Shown: positions 61,195 through 64,000 of the stretch, piece after piece
Numbering within the stretch: the stretch's first letter is position 1
Layout: each line of letters opens with the position of its first letter
From: Azorhizobium doebereinerae UFLA1-100
GTDB taxonomy: Bacteria; Pseudomonadota; Alphaproteobacteria; Rhizobiales; Xanthobacteraceae
Length of the DNA stretch: 64,000 nt
Reading direction: 5' to 3'
Assembly: GCF_000473085.1 (NCBI RefSeq)
Contig: NZ_AXBA01000020.1
Coordinates: 39,949-103,948 of the forward strand
The notes under the pieces: model-generated
What the model was told of the DNA's origin: nothing
The model's database searches: none
What the model saw: only the letters and a program-made list of their open reading frames with translations
Translations under genes and position numbers: made by a program

Positions 61195-62724
61195 TCACTT
61201 CCACTTGGCCTTGAAGAAGCGCGGCAGCTCGTCCGGCTGGGCGGTGAAGCTGAGGTCGTTGGTGAAGGCGTAATTGGAGGAATAGGAGAACAAAGGCACC
61301 AGATAGGTGCGCTCGGCGATCAGCTTGAGCGCCTCGGCATAGGTCTTCAGCCGGGTCTCCGTCTCCACCGTGGTGTCGGCGGTCTTCAGCAGCTTGGTGA
61401 CCTCGTCGTCGCGGGCGAGATCGTCCTCGTCGCCCTTGAACCAGGCGCCGGTGAAGGCGGAGGCGTCGGCCACCGAGAACGAGCCCCAGGTCTGGTAGTA
61501 GATCGGCACCTTGCCGGCGCGGGACAATTCGCGCAGCGCCGCATACTTCATGAAGTTGAGGTTGGCCTTGATGCCCACGGCGCGCAGATAGCCGACCACC
61601 GCTTCCGCATATTCGCGCTCGCGATAGGCATAGAGGTCGATGGTGAAGCCGTCGGCGTAGCCGGCGTCGGCCAGCAGCTTCTTGGCCTTGGCCGGGTCGT
61701 AGTCATAGCGCGGCACGCCCTTGTCGGTGCAGCCGAACTGGTCGATGAAGCAGGCCGAATTCATGATGCGGGCGCCGCCGCGCACCAGATTGTCCAGCAT
61801 CGCCTTGCGGTCGATGGCATAGGCGATGGCCTGGCGCACGCGCACGTCCTTCAGCGGCACGGCGCCGGGCGTCTGGCCGCGGGCGTCGAGCTGGAGGAAG
61901 CCGACGCGCATGGTCTCCGCCGCCAGCACCGAGAGGTTGGGCACGGCTTCGAGCTGCTTGGCCTGGTCGGCCTGCACGCGCCAGATCCAGTCCACGCCGC
62001 CGGTCATCAGCTCGGCGAGCTGGGTCTCCTGGTCGGGGATGACGCGGAACTCCAGCTTGCCGATCGACGGCGTGCCGAGCGGGCTGCCCTTCCAGTAATT
62101 GGTGTTCTTCTCCATCTTCACGCCCTTGCCGGGCACCACGGCGGTGACCTTGTAGGGGCCGGAGCCGATGGGCGCCTTGGCGAAGCCATCCAGCCCGACC
62201 TTCTGGAAATAGGCCTTGGGATAGATGACGACGGGGCCGGAGAGATATTCGATGGCCGCCGGGAACGGGCCGACGAGGTGGATGCGCACCTTGTCGTCGC
62301 CGATCTTCTCGGCGCTCTTCACCCAGTTGACGTTCTGCTTGGTGACCACCTTGGAGGCCGGGTCCACCGCGTAATTCAGGGTGAACACCACGTCGTCGGC
62401 GGTCAGCGGGTCGCCATTGTGGAAGGTCACGCCCTTGCGGATGGTCAGGTCCAGCGTCTGCGGGTCCACCCAGGTCCAGTCGGTGGCGAGCTGCGGCTCG
62501 TATTTGCCGGTGGCGAGGTCGTGATAGATCAGGTTGTCGAACACGTGCCGGGCGATGATGACGCCCTCGCGCACGTTGTTGTGGTACGGGCTCACATTCT
62601 CCGGCTCGGTGTCGGACGCATAGGTGAGCGTGTCGGTGGCCTTGCCGGCGAACGCGGTCGCGGGCGCGAGGGCCAGAACGGCGGCCGTGAGGGCACGCGA
62701 GAGACGGGACTGAAGGTGCGCCAT
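61195..62724 (-). CDS. Peptide ABC transporter substrate-binding protein, second system
   Basis: This 509-residue SBP_bac_5-type periplasmic protein has a signal peptide ending near TAFAGKATDTL. The family blocks LDLTIRKGVTFHNGDPLTADDV, IYPKAYFQKVG and FQLDARGQ-like LQLDARGQTPGAVPL are present (the first quoted in part: IRKGVTFHNGDPLTADDV). It differs clearly from the pair at 5919-9004. It is the first gene of the second operon and is divergent from a LysR gene. Imported peptides or acylated amino acids may be processed by the downstream M20 enzymes. Confidence 0.94.
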   Translation of the reverse strand: MAHLQSRLSRALTAAVLALAPATAFAGKATDTLTYASDTEPENVSPYHNNVREGVIIARHVFDNLIYHDLATGKYEPQLATDWTWVDPQTLDLTIRKGVTFHNGDPLTADDVVFTLNYAVDPASKVVTKQNVNWVKSAEKIGDDKVRIHLVGPFPAAIEYLSGPVVIYPKAYFQKVGLDGFAKAPIGSGPYKVTAVVPGKGVKMEKNTNYWKGSPLGTPSIGKLEFRVIPDQETQLAELMTGGVDWIWRVQADQAKQLEAVPNLSVLAAETMRVGFLQLDARGQTPGAVPLKDVRVRQAIAYAIDRKAMLDNLVRGGARIMNSACFIDQFGCTDKGVPRYDYDPAKAKKLLADAGYADGFTIDLYAYREREYAEAVVGYLRAVGIKANLNFMKYAALRELSRAGKVPIYYQTWGSFSVADASAFTGAWFKGDEDDLARDDEVTKLLKTADTTVETETRLKTYAEALKLIAERTYLVPLFSYSSNYAFTNDLSFTAQPDELPRFFKAKWK

Positions 62725-62861
62725 GTTCTCTCTCTGGTTTGGTTCTTGGATGCCGGGCTAGATAGCTCAACATCTAGGCATGTCAGATTATTGAGCTTAG
62801 CGAATATCGCAATTAGAATATTTCGCGATTATCGTTGCCGGGTCGGCAATGGTGCCGGGGT
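62725..62861. promoter_or_regulatory. Divergent control region between binding-protein and LysR genes
   Basis: The AT-rich 137 bases contain perfect 7-bp arms AGCTCAA (62764-62770) and TTGAGCT (62791-62797). There is also an inverted pair TCGC (62807-62810) and GCGA (62825-62828) around an AT-rich centre. Either could be the binding site of the adjacent LysR regulator. Promoters for both genes must lie here. Confidence 0.5.
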
Positions 62862-63821
62862 ATGGGGGTAGGCGTGCAGGACGCGGCCTTGCGCTATTTC
62901 CTGGAGGTGGTGCGGGTCGGCTCCATCGCCGAGGCGTCCGCGCGGCTCAATGTGGCCGCCTCCGCCATCAGCCGGCAGATCGCCAAGCTGGAGGCGCAGC
63001 TCGGCTCGCCTTTGTTCGAGCGCCGCGCGCGCGGCATGGTGCCGAGCCCGGCCGGGGAATTGCTGGCCCAGCACGTCCGCCGCACCCTCCTCGACGAGGA
63101 GCAGGTGGTCAACGAGATCCGCCGGCTGCGCGGGCTGGAGCGCGGCGTCATCCGCATCGGCTGCACCGAGGGCTTCGCGGTGGACCTGATGCCGGAGGTG
63201 ATCGGCGCCTTCCGCGAGCGCCATCCCGGCATCCTGTTCGACATGCGGGTGGCCGCGCCCCAGGCGGTGACGCGCATGGTGCGCGAGGGCGAGGTGGACC
63301 TCGGCCTCACCTTCGGCTTCGTGCCCGAGCCCAGCGTGCAGGTGGAATTCCTCGGCAACGCGCCGCTGATGGCGCTGATGGCGCTCGACCATCCGCTCGC
63401 CGGGCAGGAGCATGTGACGCTGGCCGACATCGCCGCCCATCCGGTGGCGCTGTCGGCCAAGGACACCACGGCGCGGCAATTGTTCGACCTTGCCTGCGGC
63501 ACCGAGGGCATCGTCATCGAGCCGGTGCTGACCACCAACTACATGTCGGCGCTGTGGCGGTTCGCGGAGATCAGCGGCGGCATCACCGTCACCGGGCGCA
63601 TCACCGTGCTGTCGCGCATCTGGCGCTTCCAGGTGCGGGCGCTGCCGGTGAAGGCGCCGCACGTGGGGCACCGGCGCTACGAGGTGCAGTCGATGATCGG
63701 CCGCTCACTGCCCGACGCGGTGCGGGTGTTCCTGGCGCATCTGAAGCTGTGCCTCGGCCGCATGGAGCGCGGCGAGGCCCCGCTCTCGGCGCGCTCCATC
63801 TTCGTGAAGGCGGAGGTCTGA
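62862..63821 (+). CDS. LysR-family transcriptional regulator
   Basis: This 319-residue regulator has an N-terminal HTH (GSIAEASARLNVAASAISRQ) and a wing (LEAQLGSPLFERRARGM). A co-inducer domain follows (IRIGCTEGFAVDLMPEVIGAF, quoted as IRIGCTEGFAVDLMPEV). The ATG at 62862 was chosen at the usual distance before the HTH. Being divergent from the second peptide operon, it probably controls it and itself. Confidence 0.92.
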   Translation: MGVGVQDAALRYFLEVVRVGSIAEASARLNVAASAISRQIAKLEAQLGSPLFERRARGMVPSPAGELLAQHVRRTLLDEEQVVNEIRRLRGLERGVIRIGCTEGFAVDLMPEVIGAFRERHPGILFDMRVAAPQAVTRMVREGEVDLGLTFGFVPEPSVQVEFLGNAPLMALMALDHPLAGQEHVTLADIAAHPVALSAKDTTARQLFDLACGTEGIVIEPVLTTNYMSALWRFAEISGGITVTGRITVLSRIWRFQVRALPVKAPHVGHRRYEVQSMIGRSLPDAVRVFLAHLKLCLGRMERGEAPLSARSIFVKAEV

Positions 63822-63851
63822 AGGGGCGCTTTCCCTTCCAGCGGGCCGAAG

Positions 63852-63876
63852 CCCTCTCCCGCATCGCGGGGGAGGG
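63852..63876. repeat. Interspersed inverted repeat, copy 4
   Basis: CCCTCTCCCGC-ATC-GCGGGGGAGGG lies just downstream of the LysR gene and is followed by TTGGGTGGGGG. It could also act as a weak transcription terminator. Confidence 0.85.
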
Positions 63877-63962
63877 TTGGGTGGGGGCGACGGCCGTAGG
63901 CCGGCGGTGTTCCGCCAAACCGGGCCTGAAAGAACGCGACGTCGCCTCCCGCGCGACGCGCT

Positions 63963-63986
63963 CCCTCCCCCCTTGCGGGGGAGGGG
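63963..63986. repeat. Interspersed inverted repeat, copy 5
   Basis: CCCTCCCCCC-TTG-CGGGGGAGGGG is 87 bases after the previous copy. The window ends in a G-run directly after it. The 178 bases after the LysR gene hold no gene. Confidence 0.8.
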
Positions 63987-64000
63987 TGGGGAGGGGGGGG

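Overview
The window is very GC-rich, with strong G/C third positions. It carries the def-fmt-truA cluster, rmuC, mutM, peptide ABC operons and a membrane-bound cytochrome c urate oxidase pathway. Together these suggest a chromosomal segment of a hyphomicrobial (Rhizobiales) alphaproteobacterium, plausibly Xanthobacteraceae. The assignment is inferred from gene content and base composition; there is no rRNA in the window.

Layout. (1) 1-9004: end of a lactonase-like metallo-hydrolase, then a minus-strand operon with two paralogous peptide-binding proteins, two permeases, two ATPases and a gamma-glutamyltransferase. (2) 9273-10892: small envelope genes (membrane protein, Cys-rich repeat protein, OmpA-like protein). 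(3) 11109-16926: a LacI regulator and an ABC importer ending in a GpdQ-like phosphodiesterase, apparently an uptake and hydrolysis system for a phosphodiester-type substrate. (4) 16947-25294: urate catabolism, with urate permease, PuuD urate oxidase, UraH, a PuuE-UraD fusion, allantoate amidohydrolase, a LysR regulator and an M20 deacylase. Urate is imported, oxidised, hydrolysed and decarboxylated to allantoin, then opened to allantoate and hydrolysed. (5) 25372-34407: a chemoreceptor and housekeeping genes (truA, fmt, def, rmuC, mutM, a lipid A-type acyltransferase, enoyl-CoA hydratase).

(6) 34660-51270: a mobile element of about 16.6 kb in the 3' end of a tRNA-Leu(CAG) gene. It is bounded by a 17-bp exact duplication of the tRNA end (34660-34676 and 51254-51270). 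It encodes a tyrosine integrase, an excisionase-like HTH protein, small unknown proteins, a divergent XRE repressor with a palindromic operator, and a complete HK97-type head and packaging set: portal, protease, capsid, connector, HNH, TerS and TerL. I see no tail, baseplate, lysis or clear replication gene. That is the pattern of a capsid-forming phage satellite (cf-PICI-like), although a decayed prophage is the alternative. Between the regulators and terL sits a lower-GC two-gene cargo, an AAA ATPase and a subtilisin-like protease. It matches the IetAS architecture, known as a plasmid stability/incompatibility pair and treated as an anti-phage defence candidate. A GAF-PAS-GGDEF diguanylate cyclase is a second cargo gene. 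This element is the most interesting part of the window.

(7) 51271-63821: a DUF4874/DUF4832-type protein, a YitT membrane protein, two M20 peptidases coupled to a second peptide ABC operon, and a divergent LysR regulator. An interspersed CCCTCTCCC-type inverted repeat occurs at least five times between chromosomal genes and was not seen inside the mobile element.
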